From: Coemansia sp. RSA 487
Lineage: Eukaryota; Kickxellomycota; Kickxellomycetes; Kickxellales; Kickxellaceae
DNA: 64,000 bases
Reading direction: 5' to 3'
Assembly: GCA_027577595.1 (NCBI GenBank)
Contig: JANBRJ010000029.1
Span: 62,001 to 126,000 of the forward strand
Below, one piece after another: positions 44,001 to 53,531 of this stretch. The notes below the pieces were generated by a model. That model searched no databases. It had not been told where the DNA came from and saw only the letters and a list, made by a program, of their open reading frames with translations. Position 1 is the first letter of the stretch. Each line of letters starts with the position of its first letter. Made by a program: the position numbers and the translations under genes.

Positions 44001-44137
44001 CAAATGCAGAGGGTAACGACAGCACGGACAGCTCGAACTCGCCCGTGTTCGCTTCGCTCGCTGCAAATGCGACTGCTACGCGTACAAAACTCAACGAAAA
44101 CTTTCGCAAGTTCATGAACAACATGCGGCGTAATTGA
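41081..44137 (+). CDS. VPS53: GARP/EARP tethering complex subunit VPS53
   Basis: Golgi-associated retrograde protein complex subunit that tethers endosome-derived vesicles at the trans-Golgi. Single exon, 1018 residues. After a Ser/Asn-rich N-terminus comes the conserved Vps53 N domain: FSVSRYVDRLFPDDESLENIE, IDELYTRISEMRAKARTSERMVLDITQDIKALDFAKRNLT, then RRYAWLRRILRNY and LFPDRWRVGEVLSRKFSVLTR. The C-terminal helical part keeps VGDQSSYV, TRYFRSFCDKFASRFI, VGAEQLLLDAQALK, YTRIVVQGVGKIEAILKAIL and DTFQQILSLKG. The family normally ends about there (near residue 770); here about 240 residues of Ser/Gln-rich low complexity follow, including a Q6 tract. The function of that tail is unknown. Confidence 0.93.
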   Translation: MAEIKLVQSSSRSSNNSGSNETAAQPPSSPKGNAEGTKRLDRSEFSVSRYVDRLFPDDESLENIETVSMGIKRRHQTVVREIRQVVHDQSTSDNQRGTTMQGVEATKAAIDELYTRISEMRAKARTSERMVLDITQDIKALDFAKRNLTHTTATMRRLQLFIGSVEQLRRMKERRMYGDAAKLVPAVDGLREGFAGFSKVKPVAALNETARGLQRALGSQAYQDVERAFDAQHGVFTGEHRVVHDACLCLDALGDAEHARVIDMYCELQLRSYSAIFQLDDDVSQLENISRRYAWLRRILRNYTEEHASLFPDRWRVGEVLSRKFSVLTRDHLGEIMATRDEISVEHLMTAMSDTMAFEVQCNKKFNIVPHQSTPSPEESDDALANVYIYEDSGVSAESFTGLISCAFEPYMSIFIRAERTKFDKMVAKFQQEPVTVDDDPSLTVLSSSTDLLYQFRESLRQCAALSTGQAMVDLSQVFNQCLCTYARDVLAHKLPRISSSSSSAAAKNSPSLLDDLKHVCLIVNTADYCASVAGQLEQKIVERVNGEFKTKVTFTACREALLTAINTSIRVLVSGVVDTMCDSAFATLAQVPWQTLHMVGDQSSYVMLIVSAMEAASQTIRQTMSGTRYFRSFCDKFASRFIEKYVGAINKAGPISEVGAEQLLLDAQALKSALQDMPILGETVDDKEKHHPPAAYTRIVVQGVGKIEAILKAILAPSDPPDALVDRFLLLFPAAPKDTFQQILSLKGIRPAEHHVYSRILRRKLRDADADKNVSTSALVSREVPNANSGTSEPAALQNAVPGSVEGGDLGSSSMYSTPEPKDAIPRHVAYGMSSSAPLSSTRLHQQLVHQRSGLGKHSRLDSNASSSSSMVFGGGSSDNISGAAMGMSSSTFTQSMTARRALHADPLGITGAEGSRSPNTAQINRAGRSSVMSSPGARQPTSSLQQMMSTPVIPSNRSYTAEDIEQQQQQQANAEGNDSTDSSNSPVFASLAANATATRTKLNENFRKFMNNMRRN

Positions 44138-44247
44138 TAAACAGAGGCAATAACGCACTTTGTTCATTTTAAGCAGATTTTTGTAATATTAATAGGCTTT
44201 TTAAGAAGAGTCGATATGCAACAAAACGAGAAGCATCTAAACTTGCA

Positions 44248-44342
44248 AGAGAAAGAGAAAGAGAAAGAGAAAAGATATATGTAAAGCTAAAATACAAAAA
44301 CGAGGAATGGTCTTTTTGTTGTTGTTGTTGCTGTTGCTGTTG
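44248..44342 (+). repeat. Two simple repeats, GAGAAA and GTT
   Basis: A GAGAAA hexamer tract at about 44248-44274 and a GTT/GCT tract at about 44318-44342 lie in the short interval between the convergent VPS53 and cyclin genes, probably within their 3' UTRs. Confidence 0.75.
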
Positions 44343-44364
44343 CGGGTTTGTTTAGTTGTTTTGC

Positions 44365-45443
44365 TTATTTGAGATCAGACGAAGGCGAGGGGTGTATGTG
44401 TGTCATCGGAGACGCAGACGGTGCTGGTGAATAGGCAGGCGTCTGCGCAGCCTCCGCCGAATGGTCTACAACACCGCCATTACTGTGGCTGGCAGCCTTG
44501 CGTGCCTGGGCTTCGCGGGCATAGAGGCTAAGGAGCCACTGGACAATCTCGTCGACTGTGGACTTCTGGATGCCGGCCTTTTCCGCCCACACGGAGTCTA
44601 GAAGACTGGATGCAATATCGGACGTGTCTGCTGAAGACACCTTGGTTGCCAACACGACGGATGCACATGCAATTGCCTTGGGTGCGTACACCAGGCACAG
44701 TGGAAGGCGCATGCAGTCGGCGATAAAGTTCCACGCCATCTGCGTCAGGCGCCGAGGCATCGACAGCGTAGTGGCAAGATCGATTAGCGCAACGTGTGGA
44801 TGGTCGATTACCATGTCAAAGCACAGGGCCTGCAAAAGAACAACCTCCGTGCGCAGAATGACAGTGCGCCATTTCTCAAACTCGCTGGTCCCTGGCGGTG
44901 CCCGACGGTTTCCCTTGGACGCGTAGTAGACGATCACTGGGATGAAGATTTCCAGCTTGCGCAGGGACTCTTCCGCTTTGCATGCAAAGAACAGACATGT
45001 AGCGGCAATGTTCTACCGTAGCCATTCGACAATTGTGTTCTCCCCCATTTGTGAGCGTCGTTTGTATATCATACAAAGGGCACCAGACAAGACGGAGAAA
45101 AAGGACATTAATCAAACCTTTAGAATGAGTGCAAACAACAAACAAACAAGTATAACAAATGTGCGTGCTTTAGAATGGACAGATAGCACGGTGCTACGTC
45201 AATGCTTACATAGTGGTGGTACTCCTTGAGCGTATGGCGCATAAAGAAGCGGTGGAGATAGGCACACGCAGAGGCTGAGGTGATTTGTGGAAGCTGCAGT
45301 TTTCTCGATGCTGAATAGATCAGACTGCATGCCTTTGCTCTGTCCAACTCCTCTCGTTCGACGGTCCAGCCACACGAAACCGAAGGTGTACGCTTCAGAT
45401 CTTCACGCGTAAATTGCCAATCTGTACATTGCCGCTCGAGCAT
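44365..45443 (-). CDS. Cyclin K/T-like transcriptional cyclin
   Basis: Cyclin of the transcription class that partners CDK9/CDK12-type kinases (P-TEFb or CTDK-I) phosphorylating RNA polymerase II. Two exons (45443-45210 and 45012-44365) with a 197-base intron (gtaagc...ggtag), 293 residues. It starts MLERQCTDWQFTREDLKRTPS, followed by the first cyclin box LQLPQITSASACAYLHRFFMRHTLKEYHHY joined to NIAATCLFFACKAEESLRKLEIFI. Then come VVLLQALCFDMVIDHPH and the second box MAWNFIADCMRLPLCLVYAPKAIACASVVLA. The Ser/Pro-rich C-terminus is short. The sequence alone does not separate Pch1-like, Ctk2-like and cyclin K members. Confidence 0.86.
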
Positions 45444-46023
45444 ATTCCCTTATATACAAGTAAGAAAAAAGAAAGAGAAGCAAACGAAAGAAACAAAAAA
45501 CCTGCTCGTTTTCTTGGCCTTCTTTTCGCTTTTTCTATTTTACACTGACGCTGGTCGTTCTGATTTTGTTTTTCCTGTTGTCTAGAAAGAGTAGTGTGAC
45601 AAAGACTCAAAGTACGCAAAAAGTAAATAAAAGTGGCTTTAGATGCTGGAAAGAAAAAGAAATTAAAGAGTAAAAAACAGTATTGTGGAAATGACAAGCG
45701 TATTTGCAGCGTATTGTCGATACCAATGTCTAATGTCACGTAAAAGAGGATTTGCCAGAAAAGAAACTACGGCTAGAATCAAAAAAAGAAAGGCCAAAAG
45801 CAGAGATTCGAGACAAGGTACTTTGCAAAAAAAGGATAAGGAGAGAAGCGAGCGAAGAAAAGAGGGTGTGGAGTCGAAAAAGAACCACCCACCACTTTTT
45901 TCTCCAAGCTGACAAAAGGGAAGAAAAGAAAAAGCTTTTTGTCAAACTGCAGAGGAAAAAAACTGACGCGTATTTTTTTAGCTTCAGAAGTTTTGTCTTT
46001 CCCGTACCAATTTCTGCGAGATC
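45444..46023. other. Intergenic, cyclin promoter
   Basis: 580 bases upstream of the leftward cyclin and downstream of the leftward dynein light chain gene. Strongly A-rich on the plus strand with many AAAGAAA-like runs, plus an ACGCGT hexamer near 45965. No gene seen. Confidence 0.45.
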
Positions 46024-46392
46024 TTAATACACATACACAGCGAACACCACAGCCACACACCTTATCGATTCATTGGCGAACATTTCCTGAACCATTGCAT
46101 CTGACTCCGGGTCCCAGATCGTGCTTGTGCTCATCCGTGCTCCCTGCCCCTCGTTCTGGAAAATGCTAACGTTGGTCACGTACTTGTAGCGCTCCGATCC
46201 TGGCTCCTCACTCAGCCGCTTGTTTATCGTTTCGCCAATCCGCTTACTGAGCTGAGCAACCTCATCAGCCTCGTACTTGGCGCTACCCAGCTCGCTGCGC
46301 AGCACATCGCTTACAATATGCTGCGCTGCGATTGTTTGGAACTTTTGCAGCTGTCCCATGCGCGCAGTATCAGTACCGTCGGTCACAGACAT
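46024..46392 (-). CDS. Tctex-type dynein light chain
   Basis: 122 residues, single exon, matching DYNLT/Tctex-1 light chains that bind the dynein intermediate chain and cargo. Recognisable parts: AAQHIVSDVLRSEL (helix), KRIGETINKRLSE, the beta strand RYKYVTNVSIFQNEGQGARMSTSTIWDPESDAMV and the closing strand SIRCVAVVFAVYVY. Length (about 115-120 in animals) and termination right after the last strand fit the family. It is tandem with the APRT gene (leftward). Confidence 0.9.
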   Translation of the reverse strand: MSVTDGTDTARMGQLQKFQTIAAQHIVSDVLRSELGSAKYEADEVAQLSKRIGETINKRLSEEPGSERYKYVTNVSIFQNEGQGARMSTSTIWDPESDAMVQEMFANESIRCVAVVFAVYVY

Positions 46393-46678
46393 GTTTATAT
46401 CTCCCTCACTCCGTCCCTAGTGCTGGGTGTTTCTGCTTTCGATAGAAATAGTAAACGAATATCACGGCAACAAAATAGAAGCAGCAAGATAGATCTTTGC
46501 CAAAACCCCGATGCCACGCATGGATCGCAGTGACGCTCTTGCAAGTCTAACACTGCAGATATGGGTTATGTACTAGTGTGTATTGGCTTTGCTAGTAAAA
46601 AAAGATAAGAAAACTAGCCACAACAAGGGGGGAAGGGAGCCAAGGAGGTTCTGGATACTGTGTCCTCACTACCACCAC

Positions 46679-47298
46679 TCAGCACTCGATGAGCGAATAG
46701 ACAGGCGCAGTGAGCTGTTTGTGGCCCTCCAGCCCAGCAAGGCTGATGACAAACGCATCGAGAACCACGTTACCCTTGAGCTTCTTCACGAGCGTCTCGG
46801 CCGCCTTGCAGCTGCCGCCTGTGGCCAGCAAATCGTCAATGATAACAACGTTCTGCCCGGCCTTGATACCGTCCGCCTGCATCTCAAACACATCCTCGCC
46901 ATATTCCTTCATGTACGTCGCATTCACCACCTCGCCAGGAAGCTTGCCACGCTTGCGCACAGGCACAAATGCCACTCCGAGCTTGATTGCTATCAGCGGA
47001 CCAAACAGGAACCCACGTGCGTCCAGGCCAACCACCACATCGACGCTCTTGCCAAGCGCCTTGATGCGCTCGACAAAGTGGTTTGCGAGGCACTCCACCG
47101 CTTCCGGGTGCTGGAATATCGGGAATATATCCCGGAACAGAATCCCCTACATCTTCAATATCCAGCTCTTGTTAGTTGTTTGTGCTTCTCACAATGCTAA
47201 TCAAGCGCAGATCCGTTATCTTCATGCCTACTCACCTCGCTAGGGAAGTCTGGGTACTCTCTGACAAGCGCCTTGACCTGCTCGATGGTGTACGTCAT
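46679..47298 (-). CDS. APT1: Adenine phosphoribosyltransferase
   Basis: Purine-salvage enzyme converting adenine and PRPP to AMP. Two exons (47298-47236 and 47146-46679) with an 89-base intron (gtgagt...tgtag), 176 residues, against about 180 usual. Exon 1 gives MTYTIEQVKALVREYPDFPSE, joined to GILFRDIFPIF, the standard APRT N-terminal block. Then VDVVVGLDARGFLFGPLIA (adenine pocket), FVPVRKRGKLPGEV, the flexible-loop YMKEYGEDVFEMQ, and the PRPP-binding motif NVVIIDDLLATGGS, all intact. Cytosolic by inference (no targeting sequence). Confidence 0.96.
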
Positions 47299-47655
47299 GT
47301 TTTGCCCTTTTCGATAAAAAAAGTCTTTGTTCGCCAAAGTGTATGGTCTCTAAGCCAAAGAAAAGTATTTTGCACAATGGTGATGTAAAAAAATTATGTG
47401 TTTTGGAGATAAACGAAAGCAAAAGAGCAAAATATCTTTCGCAGACCAATTTTCTTTTTATCCATCAATCGGTAACACAGCACACATTTTTGCGGCTTAA
47501 TGAGCGGATCTGGAATAATATTTTTCTTTTAGAATAAAGTGATAGAATACTGAAAACCTTGAAAAGTGAAAATGAAACGCATTGTCGAAGAGTATCGACA
47601 GGCCGCTAAGAAGTTTGCATTGCCATCATTAATAACCATCCAGTAGTCAAGCAAG
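47299..47655. other. Intergenic, APRT promoter and PHD-protein 3' end
   Basis: About 360 bases, AT-rich, between two leftward genes. No gene seen. Confidence 0.5.
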
Positions 47656-50600
47656 TTAGCCATCAAAGTTGATCAATCCTTCCAGCTCCTGATCCAAAAC
47701 ATCACTGCCAGCACATGGCCAGTCCATAAAATGTCCTGCGCCAGTTCCTGAAAGGAGCTGACTGACATCTGCCTCGCTCAGTCCTGAGGTCGATGGCGGA
47801 TTCGATGCCAGACAAAAGCCGGCAGAGCTTCCAAGAACATTCGATGAAGAAGCCTGACGTTGCATCTGCATTTGGGCACTGCCATCTGCTGCGAGCTGGC
47901 TAACGCGGTTCTCTTTAGCGCCGGTAGAACGATTGCGAGCTACACCAGGCATGCCCGGTGGTGGTCTAGCTGGAGGAGGAAGATTGCTAACACCAGACAT
48001 GCCGCCAGCTGGCAAATGGACATTATTGCCCTGGCTTTCCAGGCCGCTCTCATCGTGCATCAGCGTAATAGTTGAAGATGACCCATGCTCAATCTCCACA
48101 TTAGATCCCGCGATGCGTCCAGCAAGCGAGCGTCCATTGTTAGCAAGCGGTGCGCTGATGGACGTGCCTAGAGGCATGCTAGTGCTGACATCAAGAAGAA
48201 TGTCGTCGCTGAGTATACCTCCAAGACCGCTGTCCACTCCAAGCGAGGAGTAAGGATCAGCATCGGTTCCTGGGTTGGCGCTAGCAAACGACTCGAGCAG
48301 CGCCGAAAATTCGTTGTCCACAGGCAGATCCACAAGCTCGGATAGTGGCGTGTTTGCATCGACAAATGCGTGAGGCATGCTGTTGCTGCCACCGTTTGCT
48401 TGAATTCTGGCGTTAGCAAGCGCAGCTGTGGCCACGCCTCCGACACCAGCGCTGGTTGCTATATTTCCCAAACCAAGACCCAGATCGGCAAGCGCAATGT
48501 CCAAGGAAAAGCTACTTCCCGCGCTTGCCATACTTCCTTGTCTGGACATACCATTAGCAGAAGAGCAGTTCAGCATACTGTTGATCTGTGCCAGTGACCA
48601 CTGGGGCTGTGATCCCGTAAAAAGACGAGTAAGATCCTCCATTGATGGCTGCTGTGAGCAAATCCCAGGTGCAATTGACACGGACCCCGGTGCCATGCTG
48701 TCATTGTTGTTACCGCTGTCAAACCTGGGCTTTTCGCTGAATATGCTCTCTGGCAGAGGCATCCCCAAAAAGTCTGACGAAAGCGCATCGGTATGCACAG
48801 TCTGCTGGTTGTCATTACCACTTGCGCGAACGTGGCGCCGGCGTGGAGGAGACAGTTGCGCTGGAGCATCCGCCTCGCTTTGCGCCATTCTCTGTGCAAT
48901 TGGTGACTTGCTCCGTCCTTGTGCGCTACCTTGGCGGTGGAAGCGAGTGACCTCTGCAACATCTGAAATAGACATTGTGTCTTCGCTGCCAAAATCATCA
49001 GCGTTGTTTGCCGAGCCTACCGCCTTGTTCTTGCGGCTTGGGCGTCCCCTACGCGAACGACCCTTCACCTTCAAGTTCATAGGCTCTTCCTCCGTCTCAG
49101 AACCGTCGTGGTCCGGCACACACTCAAGCAGTGTGGCAAGTCTGTGCGATTCGGGAGACATCATGCTGGCTGCGCCGTTACTGCCTAGACCAACCCTCCG
49201 CTTCGGAGTAGAGTGTCCCTTCAATGCATAGCCCTTGGGCTGTTTGTCATCGGCTGATTCAGAGCAGCGAACGCAAAAGTACTCGTTAGGCAGGTCGTTC
49301 TGGTCAACTCCAACGCATTCGATGTGCAGCCACAAAAAACAATTGTCACACTGGATCATTGGCAGGTCGTCGCGCTCCCCAACCGGATAGTCGTGGCGAG
49401 GCCCACACACGCAGTGGATAATGTGCTGTTCGCTGTCGTCTGCAGAATAAAGAAGCGCCTCAAGTCTGGACGAGCAGTGCTGCTCGTGGGATGCAAGTTT
49501 GGAATGGTACTTGTACTGCTTGCCGCAGTACTTGCACTGCGAAATCGGGCGCTTGCTTGCAGTTCCACTGGCAGCAGGCGTCGATGGTCGGCCGACTTTC
49601 TTGCTGGCCGGGCGGCCTTTCGTCGTCTGCTCGCTGACCGCGGCCTCGAAGGCAGCCTGGGCCTGGCGGACTGCACGGGTCATCTCAGAGAACCTTGACT
49701 CAGTGCGCTCAGCCTGCTCACGGCGAAGAACGTCAATGCCGTTGCTCTGCAGGTCAAAAATCCCGCGCGGGTCGCCAATGACCGGGCAGCGTGGGCCCAG
49801 AATTGGATCGCTCTCAAGAAGAGCCTCGTCGCTTGCGGGCGCACAGCTCTCGAAAACCAGCGCACGCCTTGAGGAGCGTTTGGCCGATGCGCGCTGGTAT
49901 GCCGATGCAAGCAGACCAGAGAATGCAGGCTGTGAGCGAGACACGGTGCTTGGTGGCGTTGGCTGTGCATGAGCGATTGCGTCTTTTGGGTTGGCAGATG
50001 CGCACGTGTCTGCTGTCGAAGCAGGAGTGGATGCTCCGACAATCAAGGCAATAGGCGCACCCGACCCAGGGCTCGGGCTGGTGGGGGAGACAGGAAGCGA
50101 AAGAATGTCTGGAGCACCGCTGGCCGGCAGCGCCGAAGAAGCACCAGATGTGCAAGTGCCAGACTTTGCAGAAGCAGTAACACCGTCCGCAGTAACACTC
50201 GGCGACGAGCCTAACTCTGCAGAATGTGCAGATGTCATTCTTGACGGATGCAAACCAGAAAAATCGAGTGGCTTCAGGTTGCGCTTGGGCAGGCGTCTAA
50301 GCCTCGTGCTGCTGGTACCGCTGCTGGAACCGAAGGTTGCGCGACGTAGCACATTCGCGTTGCCGCTGACGATTTTTGGTGCGATGGGCTGGAGCGGTAT
50401 GTGCAGGCGTGGCTTTTGGGCAGATTGGCTGGACTGGGGAGCTGTGCTTTCTGCAGGCTTGGATGTAGTGGTGGTTTTGTTTTCGTTGGTGCCCGAGTGC
50501 GGCAGCGGCAGGCTGTGCAAGAAGGACGAGGCGTCAGATAGCCGGGCAATATGGCGGGGATTGGATGATATCCTTTGGTGGCCGCCTGGCGAGCTGGCGG

Positions 50601-50922
50601 TGATGGCAGTGCGCCTGTGCTTGCGTTGGCTCTGCGATAGCTGCTGCGCAGTCATGTCAAGCAGCGACATCGCGGGCTTACTGTCGGAGGCGGATAGCGA
50701 GAGCTGGCTGGGACTATCCAGGCCAAAGTATGGAGGGATATTCTCCATGTTGTCCAGCGAGCGCTTGCGGGTAATCACGTCCGAGTGGCCCAGGCTGAGT
50801 CCGCCGCTGGTGAGGCTGTTGGGCAGACCATCAACGAGCCCACTGCCGCAGCTAGATAAGTCACCAGCGGTGGTTCCTGCTGTCGGTCTGCTCGATAGAC
50901 GGGAAGCAGCAGTCCTTGGCAT
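47656..50922 (-). CDS. Large C2H2/PHD-finger chromatin protein
   Basis: 1088 residues, single exon, mostly disordered (Ser/Ala/Pro-rich). It has a C2H2-like zinc finger at about 463-483 (CKYCGKQYKYHSKLASHEQHC) directly followed by a PHD finger at about 504-553 (CVCG...MIQCDNCFLWLHIECVGV...YFCVRC). The PHD finger keeps the C4HC3 ligands and an aromatic Trp before the His, suggesting H3K4me-type histone reading. AT-hook-like GRP motifs flank these (KVGRPST near 443; RRGRPSRK near 615). Near residue 50 a basic TRKRSL could be a localisation signal. I do not recognise an orthologue; a role in transcription or chromatin is inferred from the fingers. The C-terminal 400 residues are low complexity with repeated acidic/Leu patches that could act in activation. 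Confidence 0.85.
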   Translation of the reverse strand: MPRTAASRLSSRPTAGTTAGDLSSCGSGLVDGLPNSLTSGGLSLGHSDVITRKRSLDNMENIPPYFGLDSPSQLSLSASDSKPAMSLLDMTAQQLSQSQRKHRRTAITASSPGGHQRISSNPRHIARLSDASSFLHSLPLPHSGTNENKTTTTSKPAESTAPQSSQSAQKPRLHIPLQPIAPKIVSGNANVLRRATFGSSSGTSSTRLRRLPKRNLKPLDFSGLHPSRMTSAHSAELGSSPSVTADGVTASAKSGTCTSGASSALPASGAPDILSLPVSPTSPSPGSGAPIALIVGASTPASTADTCASANPKDAIAHAQPTPPSTVSRSQPAFSGLLASAYQRASAKRSSRRALVFESCAPASDEALLESDPILGPRCPVIGDPRGIFDLQSNGIDVLRREQAERTESRFSEMTRAVRQAQAAFEAAVSEQTTKGRPASKKVGRPSTPAASGTASKRPISQCKYCGKQYKYHSKLASHEQHCSSRLEALLYSADDSEQHIIHCVCGPRHDYPVGERDDLPMIQCDNCFLWLHIECVGVDQNDLPNEYFCVRCSESADDKQPKGYALKGHSTPKRRVGLGSNGAASMMSPESHRLATLLECVPDHDGSETEEEPMNLKVKGRSRRGRPSRKNKAVGSANNADDFGSEDTMSISDVAEVTRFHRQGSAQGRSKSPIAQRMAQSEADAPAQLSPPRRRHVRASGNDNQQTVHTDALSSDFLGMPLPESIFSEKPRFDSGNNNDSMAPGSVSIAPGICSQQPSMEDLTRLFTGSQPQWSLAQINSMLNCSSANGMSRQGSMASAGSSFSLDIALADLGLGLGNIATSAGVGGVATAALANARIQANGGSNSMPHAFVDANTPLSELVDLPVDNEFSALLESFASANPGTDADPYSSLGVDSGLGGILSDDILLDVSTSMPLGTSISAPLANNGRSLAGRIAGSNVEIEHGSSSTITLMHDESGLESQGNNVHLPAGGMSGVSNLPPPARPPPGMPGVARNRSTGAKENRVSQLAADGSAQMQMQRQASSSNVLGSSAGFCLASNPPSTSGLSEADVSQLLSGTGAGHFMDWPCAGSDVLDQELEGLINFDG

Positions 50923-51176
50923 ACTATAGCTGCTTAACTCTGATAAATATGGTGGTCAGTGGGTTGTGAATTGGAAATACCGAGATTCCTAGAGAGAGCG
51001 AGATAGGGAAGAAGAGGAAAGTGATGTTCGGATATAGGGTAATCAAAATAATGCAAGCAGAACAGGCACTATTTGAAAATTTTTAGATGGCAAATTTCTG
51101 AGCTGATACGCAGAGCTGCTAATTTTTTTTTTTGCAAAATACAATGTGGGAAGAAAGGAACTGGAATTGCCTGAGC

Positions 51177-51208
51177 AAATAAATAAGTAAATAAATAAAT
51201 AAATAAAC
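51177..51208 (+). repeat. AAAT tetranucleotide microsatellite
   Basis: About eight AAAT units with one GTAA interruption, in the upstream region of the C2H2/PHD gene. Confidence 0.85.
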
Positions 51209-52477
51209 AAGGAGGCGGGCTTGAAAAGAGCCCCTTTCGTGTGGGTCGAGTCAGGAGGAGTGGGATAAAAAAGCTCCTCAACAATTTCCAAGCAGCAGAG
51301 AATGGTATTAAGGGAAAAGTGATGAAGGTGGGAATGAGGGAATCTGGAGAGAAGTGGCTATCCACAGTAACGCCTTTTTGTCTGCTTGACAAGCTCAACT
51401 CTCAAGCGCTCAGGCTAGTGTCGAGAGAGTGGCTCTCTGAAAGGGAATAGGCTCTTCAATAAAAGGGTGTCAGAGTAGAGAATATGTGATCTTGGAAGCA
51501 AGAGATGAGATACGATACTTTTGAAAGAAAAGGAAAAATAGGACATTTGGTTTGGTGTCAGCAAGAAAGAGATGAGAACCTTTGCTTTTGCAAGAAAAGC
51601 TACATGAGTACTAAAGAAGGGCAAAAAACAGGAACAACGGAAACGCAAGTAAAAAAGATGGCAGAGCAACGCAAATCCATGTGCATATTAGTGCGTGCGG
51701 GCATATCTGGCAATGAATGGCTGGTGATGGTGCAAGCATTCACGATGCAAAAGAGGCCTTTTTCTTTACAAAGGCGATTTTGACGTTGTCAGCTGGACTT
51801 TGGTCACGGTCGCAAACTGAACGGTCTGTTGCTGATCTAGACGAATAGCGATCGGTGCCATGACACAGAAGAGAGCAGAAAAAGAGGGCTGATTTTTTCT
51901 CTGTTCCAGGCAAAAGACAAGTGGAAAAAAGACCTTATGACGCGTGTGCATTGGCAGCGTGTGTTTGGTGGGCTTTTCGTGTTTTGATTATCTTACCTTG
52001 TGCAGGATGTGCAGATTTGCAAGGACGGGGTGATCGAATGCAGCCTATTAATGCATTAATGGTCAGAAGCAAGTCAATCTTAAATTTCGTTCTTTGCCAG
52101 AAAGAAGCTTGTCCATGCCAGTCGCTGTGGAAAGGAAGAAAAAGCCTATCCCGTTTGGTCATCTATCTGCACAGACATTTATCTGGAACGCAGAATAAAG
52201 CATGGTACCCAAATCCAGACATGCTCTAAACGGTCTTCCTGTTGCCTGGTAAGTCGACACTGCTTCTAAACAACATTGTGCGCTACTTTAACAGACTGGC
52301 AATGCTAAAACTGTTTATATAGACATCAGACCTGGCACATACCTTTTTCTCCTGTGTTTGGCGCTAGATTGCGATGAATTATTGTTCGCTCGAACGACTT
52401 GGTTGGTTTGTCGGGCTGTGTAAGGGAGTCAAGCAAATGCTATTCAATGATATCAAATGTATTGGCAATCGCTTCTG

Positions 52478-52501
52478 TAGTAGAAGAGATAGTAGAAGAG
52501 A
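52478..52501 (+). repeat. Perfect tandem copy of a 12-mer
   Basis: The unit TAGTAGAAGAGA occurs twice in a row, followed by a partial third unit (TAGTAA). Confidence 0.8.
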
Positions 52502-53531
52502 TAGTAATCAGAACAGCTGCAGTCGATGTACGAAAAGAGAAAAAGAAAACAACAGCAATGAAGCATAGAATAGGGTATACTAATATTAAAAGTAATTTTG
52601 AAAAATGGCAGCCAAATAGCACAAGACCGAAAGAAAAGATGTATGCCCCAAATCTGCGACCAAATCTACCAGAGACGGAATGCTGAATTTATCTTGTACG
52701 CTAGCTGCTTCTTGCTTTGACTCTACTGTGCATTGACATAAAAGGTGATTATTACTTTTGGCATATACGCTCTGGTGCCTTATTTTTGTTTTTTTATGAT
52801 TTATAAAACAGAAACATCTGGCAGCATACAATGGAAACGAAGGATCGGGGCACAGTTCAAGCCATTATTCATCTGGTTCTGCTTCCCATTGTGCTAATCC
52901 AAAAAGGCTTTTTTTTAGCAGTCAGACTAGTAAACAACACTTTGTTGTTTCTTATTTTGTGAAGTTCTCCGTTCTACTAACCATCAAGCTCTCAATTACC
53001 CAACTCAGAAAGGAGGGATTGAGGGAGTGCATGAACGAGGTTTTTGAAACTGAGAAAACCAAACCATGGGCAACACGGCTCGGATACCTCAACTACGCGG
53101 CTTTCTTTGCACGAGGCTAGTAGCTTTCAAAATATATTTCGACTGTTTCTTGGCTGTGCTCCGACTTGCTTAGCCAAAAACTGTCAAGCTGGCTTTAAGC
53201 AGCTTCGTTACCAGCATTTTCCTGGCTCAGAGCTTTTTTTCATTTTTGTTCTCCCTCCTTCCCCTCTCCTTCATTTCATATTATAAACACTGCCTTTGGG
53301 TTTCGCCACCTCGTTTATCCCCCTCCCCCGAATTTGAGAAATAACAGTGTAAACAGTAGAAACAGCCCCAATGTCTGTTGCCAACTACAAATTTTGATGA
53401 CCAAAACAAACATGAAATGTCAGTCGCTGCAATAGTAAACAGGGAGTGGGTCTATTGAGAGTGTATATTTAAAGCCAGGAGTATCATAAGAGTTGTAGAA
53501 AATGAATGCTGAGATAAACGGGAAGATAAAA

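Larger units (their letters stand above)
50923..53531. other. 2.6 kb gene-poor interval
   Basis: Upstream region of the C2H2/PHD gene and 3' region of the DNAJC3-like gene. AT-rich, with an AATA microsatellite and a short tandem duplication. Open frames are below 115 codons and show no motifs. No tRNA or snRNA recognised. Confidence 0.4.

Noticed and set aside
49991-50929. 312-codon plus-strand frame opposite the C2H2/PHD gene
   Set aside because: Shadow of a low-complexity coding region; no recognisable domain and no independent start context.
51990-52060. ATCTTACCTT run resembling a U1 snRNA 5' end
   Set aside because: The following bases do not form the U1 stem-loops and no Sm site is visible nearby.
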